Shown here one piece after another: positions 9,693 through 18,824 of a DNA stretch of 33,105 bases. Position numbers and translations under genes: made by a program. The DNA is from Heterostelium multicystogenum (lineage: Eukaryota; Evosea; Eumycetozoa; Acytosteliales; Acytosteliaceae). The stretch spans positions 1 through 33,105 of the forward strand of contig RCNN01000287.1 of the NCBI GenBank assembly GCA_003667245.1. The letters run 5' to 3'. A model generated the notes under the pieces. That model was given only the letters and a program-made list of their open reading frames with translations, made no database searches and had not been told where the DNA came from. Each line of letters opens with the position of its first letter. The first letter of the stretch is position 1.

Positions 9693-10209
9693 ATGACCCC
9701 GGATAAACCTGAAGCCAACGTTGACCACCTGCGCTTTCATCGTAAACACGCCCATCTCGCGCCGACCTTTGGCAAACGACACCTTTGCGTTGAAAGCCGA
9801 AGCCTTCGCGCGCTTCTTTGGCACCCCGACGTTCCTGGGGGCGCAAACGGCAATCGTGATTCTGTGGGTCGTGCTCAACATGACCGGCATCACGCACTTT
9901 GACGTCTACCCGTTCATCCTCTTGAACCTGGCGTTCAGCCTGCAATCGGCCTATGCCGCCCCCTTGATTTTGCTCGCCCAGACCCGCCAGGCCGCACGGG
10001 ACAAGGCCCAATCCGACGCCGACGCCCAGCACCGCGAAGCCCTGGCCGTGGCCAACACCGAACGCCAGGCCCAGGCGGCGCAGACCACCAAGCAACTGCT
10101 GGAACTGTTGGAGCAGAACACCAAGCTCACCGAGATGACCAAACAACTGACCGAACGCATCGAAGGGCTGACCAGCGAAATGCACGACCAATTCGTGCGC
10201 AAGACCTGA
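9693..10209 (+). CDS. DUF1003 membrane protein, one frameshift
   Basis: About 172 residues. The N-terminus (from ATG 9693) runs to about 9770 in one frame and continues at DTFALKAEAFARFFGTPTFL in another. Two hydrophobic segments follow (AQTAIVILWVVLNMTG and YPFILLNLAFSLQSAYAAPL), the hallmark of DUF1003. A long charged, probably coiled-coil tail rich in Q, A, K and E ends in MHDQFVRKT. The family is common in Pseudomonas; its role is not established. A short perfect hairpin follows the stop. Gene identity is confident, function unknown. Confidence 0.82.
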
Positions 10210-10225
10210 CCTCCCACGCATCCCG

Positions 10226-10245
10226 TGTGGGAGCTGGCTCCCACA
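10226..10245. repeat. Short perfect hairpin, REP-core-like
   Basis: TGTGGGAGC and GCTCCCACA form a nine-base stem around a TG loop between two converging genes. The same GTGGGAGC core opens the longer repeats elsewhere in the window. No T-run follows; it may protect or end both transcripts. Confidence 0.65.
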
Positions 10246-10246
10246 G

Positions 10247-11135
10247 TTATCTCACCGGCAAACGCACATGCTGGCCCAACTGATCAAATAACGTCACCAC
10301 CGAACGCAAGGCCCGGCAATCGGGGCGCGTCAGCAGCCACAGGGCGGTGTCGTGCCCCACCAGCGGCGGGCTCAACGGTTCCAGACCCGCGCCCAGCAGG
10401 TAATCCGGCAACGCAGCCACGCCGAGTCCCGCGCGCCACCAAGCTCGGTTACCGAAACCATGCTGTTGCAGCGATAGGCTGGCATCACTCCCGCAAGTGC
10501 TGGCGCCGCCAGGTGACGGTGGGGTGATTCCGGCAGGAAGTCATCCGGCGCGATCCAGTTCAGGGCCGCCAGTTTCCTCCCCCGCATGCTGGCGGGCATA
10601 GTCGGCACTGGCGCACACCCGATACGACACCGTGCCCAGGGCAACGTCCTACCAGATGCTCGGGCGGTGCCTTGGTCAGGCGCAGGGCGATATCCGCATC
10701 GCGGCGGCTGAGGTTGGCGAAGTCATTGGACGTGCTCAGCTCCAGGGTCAACGCCGGGTAGCCCGGCATGAACTGCGCCAGAGCCGGCAGCAACAGTGAC
10801 TGCAATACCGAGTCCGTGCACGGTCAGGCGCACCGTACCGCTGATCACTTCACCGCCCTGCTCCACTCCCACCCGTGCTGCCTCCAGCGCCTGTTCGGCA
10901 CGTTCGGCCTGCTCGGCGAGGGTGGTGGCCAAGGTTGGTGGGGCAGTAGCCGGCGCGGCTCTTTTCGAACAGCGTCTGGCCAGCGCCGTCTCCAGCCGCC
11001 GCACCGCGCGAAACACCGTAGACACGTCCACCCGCAGCAACGCCGCCGCCCGCGCGAGCGTGCCGCCGCGCACCAGGGCGAGGATCAGGGAAAGGTCGGG
11101 TAGTCGATCTGATAGTGCACCGCTGCATTGAACAT
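10247..11135 (-). CDS. LysR-family transcriptional regulator, heavily frameshifted
   Basis: About 295 residues spread over all three minus-strand frames. The HTH is readable as GGTLARAAALLRVDVSTVFR then RRLETAL, continued by QTLFEKSRAGYCPT in another frame. The effector domain appears in LLPALAQFMPGYPALTLELS and RRDADIALRLTKAPPEHLVG. The C-terminal end, LFDQLGQHVRLPVR, reaches a TAA at 10247-10249. The ATG at 11135 gives the expected spacing to the HTH. At least seven breaks are present, the worst between 10800 and 11000. It is divergent from the amidotransferase-like gene at 11215 and probably controls it. Confidence 0.8.
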
Positions 11136-11214
11136 GTGTGTTAACGCCAATATTGATTGCGTGAGCGCCAATCTATAGTGAGCGCCAGGACTCAACAAGC
11201 CACGGATACCCTCG

Positions 11215-11913
11215 ATGAATAAAAAACCACCCTGCACCTGGCCCTGATCGGCGACTACGATGCACAGGTCACCGCCCACCAGGCCATTCCCCTGGCGTTG
11301 CAACAGGCCGGCGCGGCGCTGGGGCCTGACGGTGCGGTTCGACTGGCTGGCCACCGACACAATCAAATCCACCGAACAACTGCAGCACTACGACGGCTTT
11401 GGTGCGTCCCCGCCAGCCCCTACCGAGACCTTGACGGCGCGCTGCTGGCCATCCGGTATGCCCGTGAACAAAAGCGCCCGTTCCTCGGCACCTGCGGCGG
11501 TTTTTCAACACGCGGTGCTGGAATATGCCCGCAACGTGCTGGGCTGGGCCGACGCCGAGCATGGCGAACTGGCCCCCGACTCGCCGCGTGCAGTGCTGAC
11601 ACCGTTGACCTGCGCGCTGGTGGAAGCGACCGACACCATTCGCTTGATGGCCTTTACCCGCATCGCCGAGGCCTACGCCACCCTCGATATCCATGAAGGC
11701 TACCGTTGCCGCTATGGCATCAATCCAGACTTCGAAAGCGCATTGCTGGAAGCCGACCTGATTGCCAGCGGCCATGACTCGGCGGGCGACCTGCGGGCGG
11801 TGGAGCTGCTGAACCATCCGTTTTTTGTCGCCACCCTGTTCCAGCCGGAACGTGCGGCGCTTAAAGACGTCACCCCGCCGTTGGCCATTGCGCTGCTGAA
11901 GGCCTGCGCATGA
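11215..11913 (+). CDS. CTP synthase C-terminal-like glutamine amidotransferase homologue, frameshifted
   Basis: About 235 residues, resembling the group annotated as CTP synthase C-terminal region-related (seleno)proteins, a stand-alone class I amidotransferase-like domain. The start, LALIGDYDAQVTAHQAIPLA, is in a second frame because one A seems missing from the run after ATG AAT (11221-11226). The nucleophile elbow reads FLGTCGG, so cysteine and not selenocysteine is encoded. Near the C-terminus FFVATLFQPERAAL has glutamine where class I enzymes carry the catalytic histidine (HPE), so ammonia release from glutamine is doubtful. Breaks lie near 11226, 11325, 11410 and 11500. The TGA overlaps the next ATG in ATGA. 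Confidence 0.75.
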
Positions 11914-12233
11914 TCGCCAAGACACCCAAACCGCCGTACTACGCCGTGGTGTTCAGTTCATTGCGCACTGAAGGTGACAACGGTTACGGACAAGCCGCCG
12001 ACCGCATGCTGGAAACTGGCCCGGCAACAACCCGGTTTTCTCGGCGTGGAATCGGCGCGCGGGGACGACGGGCTGGGCATCACGGTGTCCTACTGGAGCA
12101 GCGAAGCGGAGATCCTGGCCTGGAAGCAGCACGCCGAACACACTGAGGTGCGCGAACAGGGCCGCGCCACCTGGTACTCGGCGTGCCATACGCGGGTGTG
12201 CAAGGTGGAGCGGTCTTACGCGTTCGAGCGCTG
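11910..12233 (+). CDS. Antibiotic biosynthesis monooxygenase (ABM)-like small protein, one frameshift
   Basis: About 107 residues. The N-terminal YYAVVFSSLRTEGDNGYGQA and, after a frame change near 12015, PGFLGVESARGDDGLGITVS and YWSSEAEILAWKQHAEHTEV match the ABM/YgiN dimeric ferredoxin-like fold, including the family's W-K-x-x-x-E-H segment. These small proteins act as monooxygenases or are simply degradative stress proteins; the substrate is unknown. The start overlaps the stop of the preceding gene by four bases, so the two are translationally coupled and belong to one operon. Confidence 0.8.
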
Positions 12234-12286
12234 AAACCTCAGCCCGTGTAAAACACTTAATGTGGACAAGGGAGGCTCTGTGGTGA

Positions 12287-12400
12287 GGGAGCTTGCTGTG
12301 GCGAGGGAGCTTGCTCCCGCTGGGCTGCGAAGCGGCCCCAAAATCTTGGGAGCGCTGCGCACTCCAGCGGGAGCAAGCTCCCTCGCCACAGCAAGCTCCC
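12287..12400. repeat. REP-type inverted repeat pair (GAGGGAGCTTGCTCCC family)
   Basis: Arms at 12287-12323 and 12364-12400 are perfect 37-base inverted copies around a 40-base centre. Each arm itself repeats GAGGGAGCTTGCT-like units and contains a small hairpin. This is the REP-doublet layout known from the P. fluorescens group. It lies between the ends of two converging genes, where it can end or stabilise both transcripts. Confidence 0.85.
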
Positions 12401-12441
12401 AAGCCACAAAAAAGCGCTCCAGCCGCAGGGCTATGCGGCAC

Positions 12442-12765
12442 TCAACTGACCAGACTGCGCACCGCACTGATCTGTGGAATCTCCACCCGACGCATGTACA
12501 CCCGCAGCGGTTCCGTGATGTTGATGCGATCGTCGATGTTCTGGTCCAGCAACAACTGGATCCGCTCGCGGGACAAGGTCATGGCCTGCCCTCGATCGGC
12601 AGCCAGACAAACTCGGCGGTTGGGATGATGCCGTCATCGGCCACGTCCATGCCGAAGGAGTCTTCGCTGAAACGGACGATGTACTGGCCAGTCTTGCGGT
12701 TCAGGCCGACAAAAACCCTGGAGTTGGTCGGCGGCCTGGCAGATAAGCTCGGAGGTGATGCGCAT
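12442..12765 (-). CDS. Small conserved Pseudomonas protein, DUF2025-like, two frameshifts
   Basis: The reading starts at ATG 12765 (RITSELICQAADQLQGF), continues in another frame as NRKTGQYIVRFSEDSFGMDV and DDGIIPTAEFVWLPIEG, then in a third as MTLSRERIQLLLDQNIDDRI to a TGA at 12442. Total about 107 residues, soluble and acidic. The first break fits an extra T in GGGTTTTTGTC (about 12716), the second a missing C near 12592. The pattern resembles the DUF2025 family of Pseudomonas proteins, whose function is unknown. The family name is from memory of the motif and is moderately sure; the gene itself is well supported by frame continuity. Confidence 0.65.
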
Positions 12766-12997
12766 GGTAAACCTCACTGAAAAAGTCCTACTTGGACTGA
12801 AAGATGGTTTACACGCGTGGCAGGAAAATCTGCCCTCTGATGGGGCAATTCAAGGCAAGAGTACTGCATCGCACCGCACAAAAGTGCAGAAAAATGGCCG
12901 GTGAACACGTTAATGTCGGTTTGGTGATAGCGCCATTCGCAAGCAATTGTTAAAAAGGAGCCCTTCTCAAAGTTACCTCCACGAAAGGACTTCGCAT

Positions 12998-14126
12998 ATG
13001 CCTGTCACGTTTACCAAGAGTGCCCTGCTGCTGGCCCTGATGCTGGGCCTTGGCCACGCACAGGCGGCAAGCCCGATCAGCCCTACCGAATTGGCCACCA
13101 ACGAAGGCATTCCGCACCCCGCCGTTGATTGCCCACCGTGGCGCCTCCTTCGATGCACCGGAATCCACCGCCGCCGCCTACAAAGTCGCGCGCGACCTGG
13201 GTGCGACTACCTGGAAATGGACCTGCAAACGCAGCAAGGACGGCGTGCTATTCGCCCTGCATGACAACAACCTGCAACGCACCACCGACGTCGCCACCAA
13301 GTTCCCGGAGCGCAAGGACAGCCCGGCCAACGAATTCACCTGGGCCGAGCTTAAAACCCTGGACGCCGGCAGCTGGTTCAACGCCGCCTACCCGGACCGT
13401 GCCCGCCCGGCTTCGTCGGCCTGAAAATCCTCAGCCTGGACGAAATCATCAAGATCGCCGAAGGCAACCCGCAGCACAAACCCGGCCTGTACATCGAAAC
13501 CAAGGAGCCGAAGCAATTCCCGGGCATCGAGGCCGACCTGAAGAACAAGCTGCTGGATAAAGGCTGTTGAGTTCCACCGGCTCCAACCAGGCCCAGAAAA
13601 ACATCGGCGTCGGCCAGGGCAAGGGCCGCGTGGTGCTGCAAAACCTTTGAGAAAGACAGCCTGAAAGAACTGCAAAAAGAGATGCCCAACACCCCGAAAA
13701 TCCTGCTGTTGTGGGTAGGTGAAGGCAGCATCGAACCGAAATCCAAGGTGCCCTTCTCCGAGTCCGGCGAGCCGAGCAAAGCCGCCTACTACGCCAAGCA
13801 GGAGCCGAAGGACGCCGCCGAGTTCGAAAAATGGATCGACGAGGCCAAGAGCCTGGGCGCCATCGGTACCGGCCCTTCGGCACAGCTGACCAACCTGGGC
13901 GACCAGAGCTATTCCGACCTGGTCAAAACCCGAGATGAACCAGTTGACCCACGACAAGGGCTTGCTGGTGCACGTGTACACCGTGGATGAGCCGGTGGAC
14001 TTCGACAAGGTCATGAAAGCCGGCGTCGATGGCATCTTCACCAACCGCGCTGCCGAACTGCTGAAGTACTACAAGCGCTGGCCGTCCTCGAGTGTGGCCG
14101 ACCTGCTGCAGGACAACGGTTACTGA
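12998..14126 (+). CDS. glpQ: Glycerophosphodiester phosphodiesterase, periplasmic, frameshifted
   Basis: About 375 residues. A signal peptide, SALLLALMLGLGHAQA, is followed by the mature enzyme, which hydrolyses glycerophosphodiesters to glycerol-3-phosphate and an alcohol. The GDPD active site is visible across frames: LIAHRGASFDAPEST (catalytic His), EMDLQ (metal-binding acids) and VLFALHDNNLQRTTD (second His). The end carries VDGIFTNRAAELLKYYKRWP. The ATG at 12998 is preceded by a GAAAGGA ribosome site. Breaks are near 13125, 13212, 13232, 13408, 13570, 13645 and 13935. Length and signal peptide fit the GlpQ rather than the cytosolic UgpQ type. An AraC-family gene starts immediately after the stop. 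Confidence 0.9.
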
Positions 14127-14804
14127 GTGAGCCCCGAATGGTCAGGTCGCCTGTGGCTGGGGCCTGACTACGGGCTGATCCAGGGCACACCGGGGCGCAC
14201 CGCGCCCCATGCACACTATGCCCATCAGCTTGATGTTCTCCGCGGGCGGGCCGGTCACGGCCAGCCTCGATGGCCGTGCCACCACGGCCCATCGCCTGTT
14301 TATCCCGTCCAGAATGCCCCACGCCATCCTCCAAACCCATGGTGAGGTATTGATGGTGTATGCCGAACCCGGCGCCTTTGACTTCGACTCTTTGCAGGCC
14401 GCCCTGGCCGACAGTGAACGGTCCCTGGAAGCACTCGAGCGCACGCTGCGCCAATTGCCGAGACGCGCACTGGAAGATGCCAGGTGGAGCGCGCGCTGTC
14501 GGCGCTGGATCAGCAACTGAGTGGCAAGGTCTCGGCCCAAGCCCTGGCACAGGCGGCGCACGTTTCGTTAAGCCAGCTGGAACGTTTGTTCGCCAACCAA
14601 CTGGGTTTGCCGGTACGTCGCCTGGTGTTGTGGCGGCGCTTGCGAGTGGCGCTGGGACTGGCGCTCGGCGGCAGCACCCTGACCGAGGCTGCCCATGGCG
14701 CCGGGTTCGCCGATTCGGCGCATTTTTCCCGGACCATGAAACAACTATTCGGCGTCACGGCCGGGGCGTCGTTGCGCAACCTGCACGTACGAATCCTCGA
14801 CTAG
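14127..14804 (+). CDS. AraC-family transcriptional regulator, frameshifted
   Basis: About 225 residues. The N-terminal sensing region opens with GTG at 14127, directly after the glpQ stop (SPEWSGRLWLGPDYGLIQGT), and continues in a second frame with a cupin-like stretch (RLFIPSRMPHAILQTHGEVL). The C-terminal AraC HTH is in a third frame: AQALAQAAHVSLSQLERLFA and TLTEAAHGAGFADSAHFSRT. Breaks are near 14232 and 14483. Zero spacing to glpQ suggests co-transcription. The GTG start is inferred from this junction; no strong ribosome site is visible apart from glpQ translation itself. Confidence 0.82.
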
Positions 14805-15673
14805 ACCCGCGGGAACCGGCGGCTCCTTGCTCAATTGCACCGTCCTGAACGAATCGCGCAACTGCGCCACATACTCCCGCGGAAAATCCGGCCGGCTGCC
14901 AATCCCCAAGTCGCCCTGCCCCATTCGATAGTCAAGGCTGTAAAACGCCGTGCCCAACAGCCAATCCCACAGATGAAAAACAAGCCGAAATTCACATCCC
15001 CAGCCCGGCCATATTTCATGTGATGAAAACGATGCACCGGCGCCCAGGCGAACACCCAGCGCAGCGGCCCCAGGCGCATGTCGACATTGGAATGCTGCAA
15101 CAGCAACTGCACGGCAATCGCCAGGGCCAGCAGCAGCGCCACCTCCGTGGGAATGCCCAGCAGGATCAACGGCGCCAACCCGGCAGTGGCTTCCAGCATC
15201 TGGTGCAACGGATGCTTCATCAAGCCATTGAAGCCATACAGCCGTTGCACGCTGTGGTGCACCGCGTGCAGGCGCCACAAGGCAGCGACTCGGTGGCTGG
15301 CGTAATGCATCAGGGTGATGCCCGCATCGGCAATGAAGATCGCCAGCAGCAATTGCGCCCAGAGCGGCCACGCCCGCGGCCATACACCGTCGACGGCCAA
15401 CAGCGCGGTCAGCACCGGCAAGATCAAACAAGCCCGCCGCATTGAGGCCCTCATTGACCAACGCGTGAATCAAGTCGCGACGACGATCACCCTGGTTGCG
15501 ATTCCACTGCGGCTCATAGGGCAACCACCACTCGGCGATAAACGACACCGCCACCGCCAGAACAAATACCAGCCCCAGCCACTGCAGCGCATCCCTCTGC
15601 ACCAGCCACAGCGCCCACCCGATAAACCCGCCCAGAACAAGGGCGCATACACCCAGGCCATTAACTGTTTCAT
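14745..15673 (-). CDS. Sterol desaturase / fatty acid hydroxylase family membrane protein, frameshifted
   Basis: About 305 residues with several membrane segments. Histidine clusters typical of the di-iron family are readable: ITLMHYASHRVAALWRLHAV followed by HHSVQRLYG, the HPLHQ pair and VHRFHHMKYGRAGDVNFG. Members hydroxylate or desaturate lipids in the membrane using O2 and iron; the substrate here is unknown. The ATG at 15673 starts KQLMAWVYAPLFWAG. Breaks lie near 15600, 15440 and 14980. As read, the C-terminus runs 60 bases into the 3' end of the converging AraC gene; an indel near the end may hide the true stop. Confidence 0.85.
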
Positions 15674-15814
15674 CTGTGCCTCCCGTAAGTGAGACGCCAG
15701 CATGAAACCCCGCACTCGCCGCCGATTGAACAAACGGCGCAAATCTTAAGGGTGAGTTAAGTTGCGCTGGTTAACCTGATCCCACTTAAACAGCTCACCC
15801 CAAAGGATCACATC

Positions 15815-16122
15815 ATGAAAAACCTGACCGCTCTGTTCGCTGCTGCCGCCTTGACCCTTACCGCCGGTTTGGCCCAGGCCGATGTTCGCCCGGACCAGAT
15901 TCCGAGCCTGCTCAAGTCCGGTGCCGTGATGGATTTTGAAAAGCTCAACGCCAAGGCCGTGGCCCAGCACAAAGGCGCCACCATCGTTGACACCGAACTG
16001 GAAGACAAAGCCGGCCGCCTGGTCTACGAGACCGAACTGCGTGACACCAGCAACGTGAAGTGGGACGTGAAGCTGGATGCCAAGACCGGCGAAAGTCCTG
16101 GAAAACAAGCAAGACACTTGAG
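15815..16122 (+). CDS. PepSY-domain periplasmic protein
   Basis: About 102 residues. A signal peptide (NLTALFAAAALTLTAGLAQA) precedes one PepSY repeat with the sequence VYETELRDTSNVKWDVKLDA. PepSY proteins often inhibit peptidases or sit beside two-component systems. The frame as written runs to 16126, but correcting one extra A in GGCGAAAGTC (near 16092) gives the family-typical ending at a TGA at 16120-16122. A strong terminator follows 15 bases later. A sensor kinase gene lies downstream, though the terminator separates the two. Confidence 0.85.
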
Positions 16123-16137
16123 TTGAACCGCAAAAAC

Positions 16138-16169
16138 GCCGCGCCGCCTTCGGGCCGCGCGGCTTTTTT
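16138..16169 (+). terminator. Rho-independent terminator
   Basis: A GC-rich stem with a TTCG tetraloop (GCCGCGCCGCC / GGCCGCGCGGC) is followed by six Ts at 16164-16169. It stands just after the PepSY gene stop and is the only textbook intrinsic terminator noticed in the window. Confidence 0.9.
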
Positions 16170-16210
16170 ATGCGCGCTCGTCGCCCAGAAGAGCAATTAG
16201 TCTAATTAGC

Positions 16211-17482
16211 GTGAACGAATTTGTACCTTACGCCGCCAAGCTCGCTAGAATCCCAACCATCAGCCAAGGCACAACGCCAGCAGCATCAGGACCGGAAACC
16301 GTTCGCCATGGGGCAAAAAAGCCGTCGACATTGCCACCATTGGCAGAATCAGCGCCGTCCCGGCGATTCTCCAGGTAGTCAGCGAGATGACCGGCTTGCG
16401 TTTTGCGGCCGTGGCCCGGGTCACCGATGATTCATGGACCGCCTGCGCTGTGCGCGACCAAACTGGACTTTGCCTGCCGTGGGTGGCGAGCTGGACCTGA
16501 CCACCACCCTGTGCCACGAAATACGCGACTCCCACGTCTCGATCGTGATCGACAAAGCCAGCGAAGACCCGCTGTACCGCGACCACCACACGCCGCGCAT
16601 CTACCCACTTTGAAAGCTACATCTCGGTGCCGGTGTTCCGCACCGACGGGCGTTTCTTCGGAACCATCTGTGCCCTGGACCCGAACCCGGCGCAACTGCG
16701 CAGCAGCACCATCCAGTCGACCATGGAGTCGTTTGCCCGGGTGCTGTCGCTGCAGATCGAAGCCGAAGAAAGCCTCCAGCAGACCGAGGCCGACTTGCAA
16801 CAGGAGCGGGAAACCGCCGAACTGCGCGAACAATTCATCGCCGTGCTCGCCACGACCTGCGCAACCCGCTGTTCGCCATCAACGTCGGCGCCGAACGCCT
16901 GCTGCGCAAACACCCGGACCCGGCCACCGACACCCTGGTGCGGCACATGCTGGCCAGCGGCCGCCGGGCCTCGCAACTGGTGGAAGACGTACTGGACTTT
17001 GCCCCGGCGAATGGGCAGCGGCCATCCCGTCAACATCAGTGAATGCACTGGGCTTGAAGACACTTTGCAGCATGTGGTGGAAGAGGTGCAGCACGTCCAT
17101 CCAAAGCGGCTGATTCACGCCCGCATCGGCAATCTCAAGGGTGTGAAAAGGCGACCGCGAGCGGCTCGCGCAATTGCTCTCCAACCTGGTCGCCAACGCC
17201 ATCAGCCACGGCAATCCGCAAGGGCCGGTTGAAGTCAGTGCGCAGGTCAACGCCGGCACGTTTGAGTTAACGGTGAAAAACCTTGGGCTGATCAGTGAGC
17301 AAGCCATGCCGCTGCTGTTCCAGCCCTACTCCCGACCGACGGGCGCCCCTGCCCCAGGCCGGGTTGGGCCTGGGGTTAACATCGTCAAACAGATTGCCGA
17401 CGCCCATGGCGGGCGGCTGGAAGTGTCTTCCAGCGAGCAGGACGGCACGGTGTTCAGCTTCAGCTTGCCCGCGGGCGATTGA
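16211..17482 (+). CDS. GAF-domain sensor histidine kinase, frameshifted
   Basis: About 420 residues. An N-terminal GAF domain spans pieces such as QVVSEMTGLRFAAVARVTDD, YISVPVFRTDGRFFGTICAL and DPNPAQLRSS. The kinase core follows: an H-box HDLRNPLFAI, readable only in the frame after a break near 16850; the N-box LVANAISHGNPQGPVEV; and the G-box with HGGRLEVSSSEQDGTVFSFS. No membrane segments, so a cytosolic sensor. Breaks are near 16318, 16425, 16475, 16605, 16850, 17005, 17150 and 17350. The start is uncertain: a GTG at 16211 opens a frame reaching the GAF domain with one indel at the A-run 16315-16320; an ATG at 16309 is out of that frame. No response regulator is adjacent. Confidence 0.82.
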
Positions 17483-17583
17483 CGGCCACCTCAAACCGTC
17501 ACAAAAGCGTCAAATTCAGTTTGCCATGATGCGCTCAAGTGAACCTGTGAAATTTCCTACAGGCACTTTCCCTGCGAGCCTCC

Positions 17584-18607
17584 ATGAACCACAGCATCGA
17601 CCACAGCCACCGGGACTCAGACCTGTTTGGCTTGCTCTACGGTTTTCGTTTCCGCCCCGGTGAAAAGGGCGAACAGATTGATTCAGCCACTGCCCTTGCG
17701 GCCTTGCAGCAACCCGGAGACCCCAACGAATTCCTCTGGCTGCATTTGAACCTGGCCCACGCCGCGTGCGAGCGCTGGATGCAGGCGCACCTGAACCTGC
17801 CGGAAGAATTCTTCGAAGCCTTGCACGAAGGCTCACGCTCCACCCGCATCGAACACGTGGACTCGGCCTTGCTGGCGGTGGTCAACCGACGTGGTGTTCA
17901 ACTTCAGCAGCATGGTGTCTTCAGACATTTCCACCTTATGGGTGTGCGCCCGCAGCCGGCTGCTGATCAGCGCGCGCCTGCAAACCGCTGCACTCGTGGA
18001 CAAGCTGCGCTCGTCGGTGAAGGCCGGTGAACACTTTCGCTCGCCGCTGGAACTGCTGGTGCATTTGCTGCGGGATCAGGGCGAGGTGCTGACGCAGATC
18101 GTGCGCAAGACCAGCCTCAGCGTCGACCAGATCGAGGACCAGTTGCTGTCGTCACGCCTGTCCACCAACCGCGCCGAACTGGGTGCCGCGCGCCGGGTGC
18201 TGGTGCGCCTGCAACGGTTGCTGGCGCTGGAGCCGGGCTCGTTGCTGCGGCTGCTCAATCGTCCGCCCAGTGGCTGCAGAAGGAAGACGTGAAAGAGCTG
18301 CGCAAATCCACCGAGGAGTTTGCGCTGATCATCAACGACCTGATGCGTTGGGTGAGCGCATCAAGCTGCTGCAGGAAGAGATCGCCGCCAACCTCAACGA
18401 ACAGAGCAACCGCACGTTGTTCACCCTGACCGTGGTCACGGTGCTGGCGTTGCCGATCAACATCATTGCCGGTTTTTTTGGCATGAACGTTTTGGTGGCG
18501 TGCCGCTCTCCACAGACCCGGAAGGCTTCTGGATTCTGGTGGCGCTGGTGGCGACATTCACCCTGATTGCCGGACGCTGGGCGTTTCGCAAGCGCAAGGA
18601 TTATTGA
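17584..18607 (+). CDS. zntB: ZntB/CorA-family metal transporter, frameshifted
   Basis: About 340 residues. The large cytoplasmic domain begins LFGLLYGFRFRPGEKGE and continues through SRLLISARLQTAALVDKLRS. Two C-terminal membrane helices follow: TLFTLTVVTVLALPINIIAG leading into the signature FFGMNV, then WILVALVATFTLIAGRWAF and a basic tail. With one indel repaired after GMNV the next residues read GGVPLSTDP, which favours ZntB over CorA. Such proteins move zinc or magnesium across the inner membrane as pentamers. Breaks are near 17888, 18275, 18345 and 18497. The ATG at 17584 gives the normal N-terminus. A REP-like inverted repeat follows the stop. Confidence 0.87.
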
Positions 18608-18625
18608 ATTTGAAATGCGATCAAG

Positions 18626-18697
18626 TGTGGGAGCTGGCTTGCCTGCGATAGCGGTGGTGACTGATACACCGCTATCGCAGGCAAGCCAGCTCCCACA
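18626..18697. repeat. REP-type inverted repeat (GTGGGAGCTGGCTTGCC family)
   Basis: Perfect 31-base arms at 18626-18656 and 18667-18697 surround a 10-base loop. The arm contains GTGGGAGCTGGCTTGCCTGC. It lies between two genes on the same strand, the only copy here not at a convergent junction, and could act as a transcript-end hairpin for the transporter gene. Confidence 0.85.
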
Positions 18698-18824
18698 TTT
18701 TATCGGCGGTGTTTTATAGACCGGCGGCAACTTCAATTCCCTAAACACTGATTTACCGCAGCATCTCTGTAACATTCTGCAACGATCATGACGGATATCC
18801 TCCCTCAACACTGGATGTTCCGGC

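Noticed and set aside
11488..11502. Selenocysteine codon in the CTP-synthase-like protein
   Set aside because: The nucleophile codon is TGC (Cys), not TGA; in-frame TGAs elsewhere in the gene are explained by frameshifts.
12287..12400. Possible CRISPR-like repeat because of repeated GGAGCTTGCTCCC units
   Set aside because: The units form one inverted pair without regularly spaced direct repeats or spacers, and no cas gene is present.
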